Source: a virus. From it: a stretch of 60,944 bases of DNA. The position numbers and the translations under genes were made by a program. The notes under the pieces are model-generated. The model made no database searches. It was not told the DNA's origin and worked only from the letters and a program-made list of their open reading frames with translations. Shown one piece after another: positions 17,280-24,944 of the stretch. Each line of letters opens with the position of its first letter. Positions within the stretch are counted from its first letter, which is position 1. The DNA lies in the IMG/VR virus record IMGVR_UViG_3300044699_000154, positions 1 through 60,944 of that record. One strand, written 5' to 3'.

Positions 17280-17758
17280 CAGATCGTCACGCCGCTCGGG
17301 AACGCGGCGTCCAGGTTGGGCCGCGTGGCGACGCTGTAGTCGACGAGGAATTTAGCCGCGGTCGGGTCGGTCTTGTACTCGTCGTTCGGTCCGAGCGAGA
17401 CGACCTGCCAGACGCGGCACTTGGTGCCGCCGACGCGGGCATACGGGTTGATCACCATGTAGCCGGCGGTGTTGATGGCGAACGCGTTCCACAGCGCCAT
17501 GGAGGCGGTGTCGTCGTAGAAGGTCAGTCCACTCGCTTCCGCGGTGTCCTCGCCGCCGATGGTGCTCACGAAGCTGGATGCGAGGTCCGGCGTCTCGATG
17601 GGCTTGTTCTTGTACATGAAACCGCCGACGTCGGCGATGCGCCCGGCGAGCGCGATCCCCGCGTTGATCTCGGCTGCGGTCGGCGCGGCGGTGTTGGCGA
17701 TCGCGGTCAGCCAGTACCAGCGGGTCTGGCCGTCGGTGCGGCGGAAGTAGCGGGCCAT
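17279..17758 (-). CDS. major tail tube protein
   Basis: 159 residues. The sequence MARYFRRTDGQTRWYWLTAI, then PTAAEINAGIALAGRIADVG, ETPDLASSFVSTIGGEDTAE and GYMVINPYARVGGTKCRVWQ follows the pattern of phage tail tube subunits, down to a PTAAEI segment and a late PY segment. It lies just before the chaperone pair. Homo-oligomeric rings of it build the tail tube. Uninterrupted reading. Confidence 0.85.
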   Translation of the reverse strand: MARYFRRTDGQTRWYWLTAIANTAAPTAAEINAGIALAGRIADVGGFMYKNKPIETPDLASSFVSTIGGEDTAEASGLTFYDDTASMALWNAFAINTAGYMVINPYARVGGTKCRVWQVVSLGPNDEYKTDPTAAKFLVDYSVATRPNLDAAFPSGVTI

Positions 17759-17761
17759 TTC

Positions 17762-18049
17762 TCAGGCCTCCTTCGTCCGGTGGGCTCCACGGCGGGGGGT
17801 CGCCGCCGGCTCGGGAGGCGGCTCGGGTTCCGTCGCCGCGGCGCGCTTGTCGGCGACGAGCCGGGCCACGTATTCGACGGGCAGCGCGGCCGGGTCGACG
17901 ACCGCGCCGCCCAGCGCGGCGGACGCCTCGTCGAGGTCCACGTCGACGGGCGTCCAGCCCTTCGGCCCCCACACCTCGTCGTAGGCCGCCTGCGGGACCA
18001 GTCCGGGGACGGCCACGTCGGGGTGCGACACCCACAGGAAGCCGGCCAT
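17762..18049 (-). CDS. small virion-region protein
   Basis: 95 residues: MAGFLWVSHPDVAVPGLVPQ, AAYDEVWGPKGWTPVDVDLD, a helical stretch, and a Pro/Arg/Lys-rich tail (RGAHRTKEA). The ATG overlaps the upstream stop. Such small proteins follow head-tail genes in related phages; its role is unknown. Confidence 0.6.
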   Translation of the reverse strand: MAGFLWVSHPDVAVPGLVPQAAYDEVWGPKGWTPVDVDLDEASAALGGAVVDPAALPVEYVARLVADKRAAATEPEPPPEPAATPRRGAHRTKEA

Positions 18050-18378
18050 CAGACGCGGACCGCGGCGACGGTGACGTTGGTGGCGGCGGTGTAGGTGATC
18101 GACGCCACGCCGGTGGTGGGGTCGTTGAAACGGTCGGCGAGCGGGATCATCACGTCGCCCGTGGTCGCCGGGATGGTGATCGGCCCGCGGCTGTGGGTGC
18201 TCCCCTGGGAGCACAGGCCCACGCCGGTGATGGTCACGTCGCGGGTGGCGGCGTTGGTGTTCTTGAAATGGAGGAACGTCCGGTCGTCGGCTTTGACGGT
18301 GTCGCCGCCGGCGTTGGCCGCCGCGTAGGTGGGCTGCAACCCGGTCGCGGAGATCTGTTGGACGGTCAACAGCGCCAT
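18049..18378 (-). CDS. beta-rich structural protein
   Basis: 109 residues starting MALLTVQQISATGLQPTYAA, with FLHFKNTNAATRDVTITGVG and TIPATTGDVMIPLADRFNDP. It is a compact beta sandwich type protein common in actinobacterial siphophages, usually annotated as a structural or decoration protein. It is the first leftward gene after the reversed RHH island. Confidence 0.7.
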   Translation of the reverse strand: MALLTVQQISATGLQPTYAAANAGGDTVKADDRTFLHFKNTNAATRDVTITGVGLCSQGSTHSRGPITIPATTGDVMIPLADRFNDPTTGVASITYTAATNVTVAAVRV

Positions 18379-18548
18379 GGGGCCTCCGCGGTTCGCGCTC
18401 GTCTGGTGCTCGGGTGGTGCGCGCGACGGCCGCGGAGTCGCCGTCGATCAGCATGTTACGCCGGTGGTTATGTTGGTGGTGCGCTCTCCCTCGGATGCTG
18501 CGGAGCTCCGAGGGCGGGCGTTTAACTTTGCATCGGTATACTGGCGTG
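18379..18548. promoter_or_regulatory. divergent control region left of the RHH island
   Basis: TATACT (18537-18542) is a strong -10 box for the rightward gene, placing the start of transcription at the GTG at 18549, again leaderless. The leftward side holds the ribosome site region for the structural gene. No clear terminator is seen. Confidence 0.6.
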
Positions 18549-18944
18549 GTGATTCGGAACACCATCAGTTTTACAGAGAAGACCTACGATCGGATTCGCG
18601 CTGCGGCAGAGGCGGACCGCCGATCGATCGGGTCTGAGGTCGTCGTGCTCGCCGAAGAAGCGCTCGACGAGAGAGAAATCGTCGCGATCTGCACCGATTA
18701 CGGGACGCGCAGACGGGACGGGAATGCGGTGCGGCTGGCGTTGGTGGAACAGGCCCTCCGAGATCTGCTCGCCGCGGTCGCGCCACTGGTCGACGACGAC
18801 ATCATCCAGCCTCACCACGACATGTTCAGGATCATCGACGAGGACACGCCCATGGCGGACGGGACCTACCCGGACGGGGAGAAGCTGCACGCGAGGCTGG
18901 CCGAGGCGTACCGGCGGGCGAGAGAGGCGACGGGAGAGGTGTAA
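18549..18944 (+). CDS. ribbon-helix-helix-like protein in a reversed island
   Basis: 131 residues from the GTG on which the promoter would start transcription; a GTG one codon earlier is also possible. The N-terminus VIRNTISFTEKTYDRIRAAA, then EADRRSIGSEVVVLAEEAL, fits an RHH (CopG/Arc-type) strand followed by two helices. The long helical C-terminal part (RLALVEQALRDLLAAVAPLV, then EKLHARLAEAYRRAREATGE) could bind a partner. It is read against the surrounding tail genes, so it may be expressed from the prophage. Antitoxin or repressor roles are plausible; not proven. Confidence 0.65.
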   Translation: MIRNTISFTEKTYDRIRAAAEADRRSIGSEVVVLAEEALDEREIVAICTDYGTRRRDGNAVRLALVEQALRDLLAAVAPLVDDDIIQPHHDMFRIIDEDTPMADGTYPDGEKLHARLAEAYRRAREATGEV

Positions 18945-19177
18945 TGCAGCCACCAGCCTATTCGGGGGAATGTTGTTGCCCTAGCAGTAGTCACATATAC
19001 CGGTTCCTACCCATCCCGGAGACGCCGGCCGAACAGGAGATGATCAGCGCCTACGGTGAAGCCGCCGAATGGTGGTGGACGTCCGAAGAGATAGCGGAGG
19101 CGGCCAGGCGCCTCATGGCCGGGGTGACGGCCGAAAACTGGACGTGGGTAAATGATGCCCCGAACCGCAATTCGTGA
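18944..19177 (+). CDS. small partner gene of the RHH protein
   Basis: 77 residues, ATG overlapping the stop before it (TAATG), so translation is coupled. It contains CCC near the N-terminus, an IYRFLPIPETPAEQEMISAY segment, then WWWTSEEIAEAARRLMAGVT. Base composition is lower in GC than its neighbours. No family recognised. It could be a toxin, an effector or a membrane-active peptide paired with the RHH protein. Confidence 0.55.
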   Translation: MQPPAYSGECCCPSSSHIYRFLPIPETPAEQEMISAYGEAAEWWWTSEEIAEAARRLMAGVTAENWTWVNDAPNRNS

Positions 19178-19178
19178 A

Positions 19179-19619
19179 CTAGTCCGGTGTCCAGTCCAGC
19201 TCGTACTCCGTCCGGTCTACGAAGATCTCTCGCCCCGGTTGACCTTCCACCGACACCCCGAGCATCTGCGCCGTCCGCCGCGACGAACACCGCCACCCCG
19301 CCACGGTGACCGCATACAGCCACCCGCCCGCACCGTCCGAGGACACCACCCGCGCCCGCGCCCGGTCCCCCAGCGCCTGCGCCTGGTCCTGCCTGCGGCC
19401 CACGCAGTCCAGGCAGAACCGGGTGCACACGTCCGCCCCGTCACCGGTCAGCGGAGGCCCGTCCGGCGACGGGGCGCCCAGGTATCGGACCCGCACGAAC
19501 GTCTCCGGCACGTCCCTCGTCGGCGGGCGGGAGAACACCGCCGTGCCGCCCATGTTCGCCGTGAGCATGGAGGCGAGCGCGGACGTGACGAGCTGCGTCG
19601 GCAGGACGGGCGTGGTCAC
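19179..19619 (-). CDS. tail terminator protein
   Basis: 146 residues, GTG start overlapping the previous stop. Reads VTTPVLPTQLVTSALASMLT, then SRPPTRDVPETFVRVRYLGA, ALGDRARARVVSSDGAGGWL and GREIFVDRTEYELDWTPD. This matches the layout of tail-completion proteins that follow HK97 gp10, an alpha-beta fold that caps the tail at the head side. Uninterrupted. Confidence 0.7.
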   Translation of the reverse strand: MTTPVLPTQLVTSALASMLTANMGGTAVFSRPPTRDVPETFVRVRYLGAPSPDGPPLTGDGADVCTRFCLDCVGRRQDQAQALGDRARARVVSSDGAGGWLYAVTVAGWRCSSRRTAQMLGVSVEGQPGREIFVDRTEYELDWTPD

Positions 19620-20107
19620 CTGCCGAACACCCGGCCGAACGCACGGCGGAGGAGGCCGCCGCGACCGCCCCCGCCGGCGGGGGCGCCCCTGTTCGCCATC
19701 GCCGTCACCCGCGCGGCGAGAGCGTGCTGTGCGGCGACGTAGTGCGGTCCCTGCTCGTCCAGCGCCGGCTGGAAGTGCGGCAACGGCTCCTGGAAGAACA
19801 GCCGGCCGAGCGAGTCCCGCATGTTGTAGAACCCGTGTTCGAGCCGTGCGGCCTGCGGGGCCTCCGAGTAGACGAACGCCTCGGCCCCACCCGGCGACGA
19901 CATGATCCGGTAGTCGACGCTCGCGATGTACCGCCCGGTGATGACGTTCGGTCCGGGCCTGCCGGTGGCCCTGCCGCGGACCGCCGCCGCCAGTCGGGCA
20001 CCGTACTCGTGGGCAAGCTCGAGTTGCGCCTGCTGCGCGTAGGCGCCTGCGGCCATGAACGCCGCCGCCGTCTCCTCCACCCCCTCGATCTTGACCGCCC
20101 AGACCAT
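19616..20107 (-). CDS. HK97 gp10-type head-tail connector protein
   Basis: 163 residues. VEETAAAFMAAGAYAQQAQL, ELAHEYGARLAAAVRGRATG, NVITGRYIASVDYRIMSSPG and LEHGFYNMRDSLGRLFFQEP follow the gp10 pattern: a long helix, a hydrophobic strand block, then a glycine-flanked hydrophobic strand. It ends with a Gly/Arg-rich tail. Joins tail to head. Confidence 0.75.
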   Translation of the reverse strand: MVWAVKIEGVEETAAAFMAAGAYAQQAQLELAHEYGARLAAAVRGRATGRPGPNVITGRYIASVDYRIMSSPGGAEAFVYSEAPQAARLEHGFYNMRDSLGRLFFQEPLPHFQPALDEQGPHYVAAQHALAARVTAMANRGAPAGGGGRGGLLRRAFGRVFGR

Positions 20108-20539
20108 CAGCCCCGCCCGCCCGTGCGTATCTCGACCTCGACCTGCCGGGACAGCTTGAACGTCCCGAACGTCGGCCCGACCACCCGGAGTTCGAGGCCC
20201 ACGGCCGCCGGGTCACGGCTGGCGAGCATCTCCACGTCGTCGGCCGCCTGCGGGAGGCCGGCGGACAGCGGGAGGCCCAGGCTGTAGTGCTTGGCCCACT
20301 CGGAGACGCCACCCTCGGTGACGCCGCGTTCGGCGGTGCCGACGCTGCCCTTCGCCGCGCCGAGCTTGCACGGCCCCTCGTAGACGACGATCACATCTCC
20401 CGCCGGGGGGACGAGGGCGAGGCTGGACGGGTCGAGGGTGTCGTCGTCGGTGCCCTGCGGATCGCGGGTGATGCGGCAACCGGTCGACCATCAGCTCCTC
20501 GATCCGCCGCTGCGCGCGGGTGAGGTCAGGAGCCGGCAT
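20107..20539 (-). CDS. DUF6093-type head completion protein, frame broken once
   Basis: Starts MPAPDLTRAQRRIEELMVDR. After one base change near 20475 it reads CRITRDPQGTDDDTLDPSSL and continues VIVVYEGPCKLGAAKGS, then WAKHYSLGLPLSAGLPQA. The RITRDP segment near residue 22 and the YEGPCKL segment are typical of DUF6093 connectors. About 143 residues. It lies in the connector cluster, so a head-tail joining role is expected. Confidence 0.7.
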
Positions 20540-20825
20540 CGGGGGTGGCCTCGCCGGGTGGCGCTTCGGCGGCGGGCGGAGTCCACCCGAGTGCCACCAG
20601 CGCGTCGTGCGTCTCGGGGTCGACCCTTACCCGCTGCGCGCCTTCCACCTCGACGGTCGGCGCACGGAAGGTCAATTCGATAGTGCCGACGGGTTCCTTC
20701 GCCCTCGCGCGGAAGGTCATCGCGGTCACGACGCCCGCGGGGACCGGGTGGCCGCCCACGGAGATCTCGCACGAGCCGGTCCTCTCGTAGCGCACGCGCA
20801 CGGGCGCTATCGCCACGTCAGTCAC
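20526..20825 (-). CDS. connector-region protein of unknown function
   Basis: 99 residues, GTG start overlapping the gene upstream by eight bases. VTDVAIAPVRVRYERTGSCE, VTAMTFRARAKEPVGTIELT and VRVDPETHDALVALGWTPP suggest a beta barrel followed by a helix. It lies among head-tail connectors. No family recognised. Confidence 0.6.
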   Translation of the reverse strand: MTDVAIAPVRVRYERTGSCEISVGGHPVPAGVVTAMTFRARAKEPVGTIELTFRAPTVEVEGAQRVRVDPETHDALVALGWTPPAAEAPPGEATPDAGS

Positions 20826-21162
20826 CCTCCTCCGCCGGCAGCATTGATCGTAACCCGGCGAGGAACGCGACACCCGGCGACATCGGCCCGCCCGACGCCT
20901 CCTCCGCCGCGAGCGCCGCCCGTTCGAGGCCGGCGGGGCTGACCCGGTCCAGGAACGCGGCGACCGCGCGCGGGGACGGCTCGGCGATGTACACGTCGCC
21001 CTCGCCGACGAACCTGCCGCCCGCCGCGAAGGTCAGGAACAGCTGTGTGCCCTGACCGGCGACGTGGTCCACGGCGACGCGGGCGACGCCCTTCTGCCGC
21101 CTGCCGCCCACGGTGACCTTGAGGCTGGCGGGGTCGGTCGTATCGACGTCGAAGGAGGGCAT
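20818..21162 (-). CDS. connector-region protein of unknown function
   Basis: 114 residues from the ATG overlapping the upstream TGA. DVDTTDPASLKVTVGGRRQK, VDHVAGQGTQLFLTFAAGGR and AFLDRVSPAGLERAALAAEE. A beta-rich first half and a helical second half. It may be an accessory to head completion; not recognised. Confidence 0.6.
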   Translation of the reverse strand: MPSFDVDTTDPASLKVTVGGRRQKGVARVAVDHVAGQGTQLFLTFAAGGRFVGEGDVYIAEPSPRAVAAFLDRVSPAGLERAALAAEEASGGPMSPGVAFLAGLRSMLPAEEGD

Positions 21163-21411
21163 CAGTCCTCCCCGTGCTTGCACTCGGACGTCATCTGCAC
21201 ATCGCAGTCAGCCGCTGCGAACCGCAGCATCCCGGCCACGTCCCACGTGCGGGCGTCGTGGTTGACGGTCCACGTTGAGGCTTCGTCTGCCGTCGGAGTC
21301 AACCTGTTCGGTGATGAGCACGAACCGGGACAGCATCAGGCCCTGCCGTTGGAACTCACCGCCGAGGATCTTCTCGACGGCTTCGGTGTCGACCTCGACA
21401 TCGGGGGGCAC
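21162..21411 (-). CDS. small virion-region protein, frame broken once
   Basis: Starts MPPDVEVDTEAVEKILGGEF, then MLSRFVLITEQVDSDGRR. After one base change near 21280 it continues TWTVNHDARTWDVAGMLRFA, AADCDVQMTSECKHGED. The final stop overlaps the next ATG. About 82 residues with three cysteines near the end. Function unknown. Confidence 0.6.
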
Positions 21412-21447
21412 TTCGGCATATCTCCTTCCGGCCGCGAGCGAACCCGA

Positions 21448-22461
21448 TCACTGTATGTCCAGGTCGCCCGGCACGTCCGCGTCGCCCGCGCCCCGCCGTG
21501 CGGCGAGCCTGGCGGCACGCGCCTCGATGCGCCGCCGCCGCGCGTCCAGCCGGTCGGGGCGCCTGCCCGCGAGCTGCGCGCGCCGTGCCTCCTCCTGGAC
21601 AGCCTGCCGGGCCACCTGCCGGTAGTAGTCCTGCTCGGCGGTGTCGAGGATCTTGGCGCTGGGGAGCTCGCCGTCCATGAGTTCGGCGGGATCGCGGATG
21701 TCCGTCCGCAGGAGCGGCACCCTCACGCAGCGTGGGTGGGCGATCGGGAAGGACTGGAACAGTTCGATGCTGACAACGAGGCCGTTCGCCTCGGGAGCAT
21801 GCCCGTGACCGGTGGGCCACTGGCAGCCGTGGCCATCTTGCACCTCGGCCGCGATGACCCCATGCCTCTTCCCGCGTTCGAGGATCGCCGCGTTGTACAT
21901 CCTCGCCGCCACGGTCCGCGAAAGCATTTCGAAATAGTCGTCCATGCCGTGCCGTGCGCCGTTGCTGTACCTCACGGCGTGCACCCCACGCTCCCGCATG
22001 ATCTGCGTAACCCGTGCGGGGACTTTCTCGAAACTCCTTTTCCGCCGCATGGCGCCGAGCACCTCGTCCGCCGCCACCCTGCGCAGCAACGCTTTCGTGG
22101 ACGCCTCCACGTTGCGGGTCGCCGTCAGCGCCTTCTCGACCATCTCCCGTGCGATCGCCTGCTCGACCGCGCGGTGTGCGGCGAGGTCCGCGGACATGCC
22201 GGTGGTCCCGACCCGGCGGGCCGCTTCGGCGTCGCCCCGGGCGAAGACGACGGGCAGCTTCTCGCGCGCCCACCGTGCGATGGCCTGCCGCAGCCTGCCC
22301 ATCTCGGTGGAGACGGTGGCCTGTATCTCCCGGTGCAGGGTGCGGGACTGCGGGTTGCGCCCGGTCAGCCGGTCGAGCGCGGCCTGCACTCTGGCCCATG
22401 CGCGTGCGGCGAGACGGGAGAGCTCGTCGGCGATGTCGCGGATCTCGGGCGGCTGGGCCAC
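21448..22461 (-). CDS. minor head protein (head morphogenesis)
   Basis: 337 residues. Long helices at the N-terminus (EIRDIADELSRLAARAWARV) are followed by RVTQIMRERGVHAVRYSNGA, ARMYNAAILERGKRHGVIAA, and VQDGHGCQWPTGHGHAPEAN with HPRCVRVPLL. This last layout, with a conserved His and Cys before a PRC segment, is that of SPP1 gp7/Mu gpF-like head proteins. The C-terminus is Arg-rich. It is placed inside the head and acts in DNA ejection or head assembly. Confidence 0.75.
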   Translation of the reverse strand: MAQPPEIRDIADELSRLAARAWARVQAALDRLTGRNPQSRTLHREIQATVSTEMGRLRQAIARWAREKLPVVFARGDAEAARRVGTTGMSADLAAHRAVEQAIAREMVEKALTATRNVEASTKALLRRVAADEVLGAMRRKRSFEKVPARVTQIMRERGVHAVRYSNGARHGMDDYFEMLSRTVAARMYNAAILERGKRHGVIAAEVQDGHGCQWPTGHGHAPEANGLVVSIELFQSFPIAHPRCVRVPLLRTDIRDPAELMDGELPSAKILDTAEQDYYRQVARQAVQEEARRAQLAGRRPDRLDARRRRIEARAARLAARRGAGDADVPGDLDIQ

Positions 22462-22465
22462 ACCG

Positions 22466-22777
22466 TCACTCCGGCGAGGACAGGGTGACCGGCGGCGGCG
22501 GGAACAACCCGCCTACGACGGCTCCCGCGATCTCGGCCAGGTCGTCGAGACTGGTCGGGTCGAAGCCGGTCCAGTCGAGATTGCGCAGAACGTCCACGAC
22601 CCGGAGTACCTCCGGCGTCCATGCCCCCAGTTCACCGGTGCCGGGAGGCCGGGCAGAGCGATCCTGATCGGGCAGGCAGCCGCAGATGTACTCCGGTTCG
22701 GCGGAGGGGAATGGCGTCACATCGACGGGATTAGGGCAGGCCAGATGCCCCGGCGTATCCCTGTTCACCGCTGTCAC
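22466..22777 (-). CDS. virion-region protein of unknown function
   Basis: 103 residues, GTG start inside the preceding stop (GTGA). VTAVNRDTPGHLACPNPVDV and PEYICGCLPDQDRSARPP hold a C-x(n)-CxC pattern. TPEVLRVVDVLRNLDWTGFD and DLAEIAGAVVGGLFPPPPV follow. Coupled to its neighbours; not recognised. Confidence 0.55.
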   Translation of the reverse strand: MTAVNRDTPGHLACPNPVDVTPFPSAEPEYICGCLPDQDRSARPPGTGELGAWTPEVLRVVDVLRNLDWTGFDPTSLDDLAEIAGAVVGGLFPPPPVTLSSPE

Positions 22778-22923
22778 CGCGCGCCCCCCGAGTAGAGCCA
22801 CTGCCAGTACGCGGCGAGCCACGGCGGCCTGCCCCGGTAACGGACGAGCCTCCTATTCCTGATTACCCGGTTCGGGTAACGACCGTTCATCTGGACGTAG
22901 TCGTGGACCCAGTGATTCATCAT
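22774..22923 (-). CDS. very small basic protein
   Basis: 49 residues beginning MMNHWVHDYVQMNGRYPNRV and ending YRGRPPWLAAYWQWLYSGGA, R. Strongly basic and aromatic. The stop overlaps the next start. It might be a DNA-binding or virion peptide. Lower GC than average. Confidence 0.5.
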   Translation of the reverse strand: MMNHWVHDYVQMNGRYPNRVIRNRRLVRYRGRPPWLAAYWQWLYSGGAR

Positions 22924-22967
22924 GCCGACTTGACTTAGAGGCGGACTGTTCCAACCCACGGAAGATC

Positions 22968-23315
22968 TCACCGCGCCCACCTCGTCCGGTCGGGTGCGAT
23001 GACCCTGATCGGGTTCCCCGCGTCTCCGCTGTCACTCGGCGCCGAGATCCCGTCGATCGCCTCACGCAGCGCCCGAATGTTCGCGTCGTTGCTGCGCGAG
23101 TACTCGCCGGGGATCGTCTCGGACGCCGGCTCGGCCAGCATCGTCGCAAGCCTGCCCTCGAGGGTCTCGCGTGCCGCGTAGCCGGTGGCGGCGGTGACGT
23201 CCGCACCGGTCCGGGCCGCGATCCGGGAGATCGCCGCTTCCAGGTCGGCGGACTCCCACGTGTCCGGGCCGAGCTTGGAGTCCAGGTAGGCGGTCTGGTC
23301 CGCGGTCAGCGCCAC
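22968..23315 (-). CDS. virion-region protein of unknown function
   Basis: 115 residues with a GTG start one base after the previous stop. Mostly helical: DQTAYLDSKLGPDTWESADL, AAISRIAARTGADVTAATGY, SNDANIRALREAIDGIS. This kind of all-helical protein sits at the head-completion position in many phages (like gp15/HK97 gp6), but no clear motif is visible. Confidence 0.6.
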   Translation of the reverse strand: MALTADQTAYLDSKLGPDTWESADLEAAISRIAARTGADVTAATGYAARETLEGRLATMLAEPASETIPGEYSRSNDANIRALREAIDGISAPSDSGDAGNPIRVIAPDRTRWAR

Positions 23316-23316
23316 G

Positions 23317-23700
23317 TCACACCGCCCTCACGAGCCCGGACACCCGTTTGATCCGCTCCACCCCGCCCGGCGCCACGTCCACCCACAGGTCATAGGCAAC
23401 ACCCACCGCCGTCGCCACCGCCCCGCCGTCCGGACCCACCAGCAGCCGGGCCATGTAGACCGGCGGCTGCCAGGTGTGCCACTGCCCGCCCTCGTCCTGC
23501 CAGGTGTGCGCCTCCGTGCGGGTCTCCCACGTGCCCGCGAACCAGGCGGACGGCTGCACGCCCGCGACGGGCAACGCCAGCTGTAGAGCCATCGCCGTGG
23601 GGTTGACGACCACGCCCGCGTCGTCACGGATCTCCACGGGTGCGCAGACCAGCTCCGTGCTGATCGCGGGGAGTTCGAGGACGGGCACGGGCATGGTCAC
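23317..23700 (-). CDS. beta-rich connector-region protein
   Basis: 127 residues from a GTG; an ATG two codons later is also possible. MPVPVLELPAISTELVCAPV, VGPDGGAVATAVGVAYDLWV and GVERIKRVSGLVRAV are beta-strand rich with several Trp. Likely a head-tail adaptor or a small capsid-associated protein; unknown. Confidence 0.6.
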   Translation of the reverse strand: MTMPVPVLELPAISTELVCAPVEIRDDAGVVVNPTAMALQLALPVAGVQPSAWFAGTWETRTEAHTWQDEGGQWHTWQPPVYMARLLVGPDGGAVATAVGVAYDLWVDVAPGGVERIKRVSGLVRAV

Positions 23701-23721
23701 AGGGTAGCCGCGGGCCGGGCG

Positions 23722-23928
23722 TCAAGGATCGCTGACGTCAGGGGAGCTTGACAGCGCCTCGTGGTCGGCGCGCACGGCGCCGCCGGCATAGGCGACGACC
23801 AGTTCGCCGAGCGCCATCACCTGTTCGGCGGTGGTGAGTCCGCTGCCGTCTAGGATCCGGGCGATCTGGGAGCGCGCGTCGGCGATGAGTACGCGGCGCG
23901 CCTGGATGCGCGGGTTGACTCTTCCCAT
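23722..23928 (-). CDS. small helical phage protein
   Basis: 68 residues: MGRVNPRIQARRVLIADARS, QIARILDGSGLTTAEQVMAL, GELVVAYAGGAVRADHEALS. Of a kind often seen upstream of head-tail genes in actinobacteriophages. Function unknown. Confidence 0.6.
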   Translation of the reverse strand: MGRVNPRIQARRVLIADARSQIARILDGSGLTTAEQVMALGELVVAYAGGAVRADHEALSSSPDVSDP

Positions 23929-24061
23929 CGAGCGTCCGCCTCTCCCTGAGCTGGCGGAGTGTGCCTACAGGCACGATATCGCCGGCATCCGCTTGTTTAT
24001 TAAGATACGCAACACGGTTAGCGCATCCCTGTAGGCACGGTTGAAACATACCAGCGCGCAG
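23929..24061. other. lower-GC gap with a small possible peptide and paired repeats
   Basis: GTGCC-taca-GGCAC (23961-23974) forms a small hairpin, and CCTGTAGGCAC returns at 24028-24038. On the minus strand a reading from 24049 gives MFQPCLQGCANRVAYLNKQA and DAGDIVPVGTLRQLRERRTL, which looks protein-like but runs into the next gene without a good stop. It may be a broken small gene. Confidence 0.35.
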
Positions 24062-24235
24062 TCATGTCGCGACGCCGAAGGCTTCGATCCAGTACCCGTC
24101 GTCGTTTACCTTAATCCAGTATGTGGGCTCGGGCGCGTACGGGTGGCCGTTCTCGCAGTGGACGTCCCAGCCGTTCCCGGCGGGATTGCAGGTGAGCACG
24201 AGGACCGTGGAACCACACTGGCTACACGGGGTCAT
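24062..24235 (-). CDS. small zinc-ribbon protein
   Basis: 57 residues: MTPCSQCGSTVLVLTCNPAG, NGWDVHCENGHPYAPEPTYW, IKVNDDGYWIEAFGVAT. CxxC followed by C...C...H fits a small zinc ribbon. The ATG overlaps the upstream stop. No family name. Confidence 0.65.
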   Translation of the reverse strand: MTPCSQCGSTVLVLTCNPAGNGWDVHCENGHPYAPEPTYWIKVNDDGYWIEAFGVAT

Positions 24236-24675
24236 GTCACGGCCCATTCCTTGCGGTAGTCGGGATGCTGCGAGCCGTCCGGCCGCAGGCGGTAGAACGC
24301 GGCGACATAGCGGAGCGCACTTCTGAGCGTTCCCGCGGTCCGGCGGTATCCCTCCCGTTCGCGGTCCGGGCAGTCCGGGTGTTCTGCCCATTCCGCCGCG
24401 CCCCTGAACTCGCCCAACAGTCCCCGTGTCATCTCGCACCGTGGAAGTGTGACGGCGGGGTTCTGCCTGACGATGTGGCGGGCGTCGTCCTCCCCGCAGG
24501 CGTACCACTCGATCAGGCAGTTGTTCTCGGCGTCGAGGACGCCCGCGCGATGGTCGTCTTCCACGTCGTTGACAGCCCACGGCCCCGGTGTCGCCGCCCG
24601 CGCATCGGCCTCCTCCTCGGCGATACGTGCCTCAATGAATGCGGCGATCTCGGCGACGTCGTTATCCTCGTCCAT
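24232..24675 (-). CDS. DUF6221 family protein
   Basis: 147 residues from the ATG that follows GAAGGGGTCG. EIAAFIEARIAEEEADARAA followed by TPGPWAV, a central DARHIVRQNPAVTLPRCEM, and a C-terminal SQHPDYRKEWAV are hallmarks of DUF6221, a protein found in Streptomyces and their phages. Its biochemical role is not known. Confidence 0.8.
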   Translation of the reverse strand: MDEDNDVAEIAAFIEARIAEEEADARAATPGPWAVNDVEDDHRAGVLDAENNCLIEWYACGEDDARHIVRQNPAVTLPRCEMTRGLLGEFRGAAEWAEHPDCPDREREGYRRTAGTLRSALRYVAAFYRLRPDGSQHPDYRKEWAVT

Positions 24676-24742
24676 GTCGACCCCTTCTCGGTCGGCCGCG
24701 CCCGGGGTGCTCACAACACCGCCGGGCACCTTCACGCCCAGA

Positions 24743-24847
24743 CTATCCGTCGTCGTCGTCCCGCCCGATCCCGCCAGCCGCAGCCGCACCGACCACCAGC
24801 GCGAAGAACGCGGCGAACGCGGCGGCGAACACCAGGAAATCGATCAC
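24743..24847 (-). CDS. tiny membrane peptide
   Basis: 34 residues starting VIDFLVFAAAFAAFFALVVG, AAAAGGIGR, ending with four Asp and Gly. One membrane segment with an acidic end. The GTG overlaps a TGA of another frame; it is too short to be sure. Confidence 0.4.
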   Translation of the reverse strand: MIDFLVFAAAFAAFFALVVGAAAAGGIGRDDDDG

Positions 24848-24860
24848 AGCATTTCCTGCG

Positions 24861-24944
24861 CTAGTACCACCACAGTGAAGCCAGACAGAGAAGCAGCGAG
24901 AAGACCGCGACGAGTAGGACTACCCATAGCAAACTCACGATCAC
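24861..24944 (-). CDS. tiny membrane peptide
   Basis: 27 residues, VIVSLLWVVLLVAVFSLLLC, LASLWWY, essentially all membrane segment. It may instead be the C-terminal end of the repeat protein upstream, because that frame is open into it. The GTG coincides with a stop in another frame of that gene. Confidence 0.35.
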   Translation of the reverse strand: MIVSLLWVVLLVAVFSLLLCLASLWWY

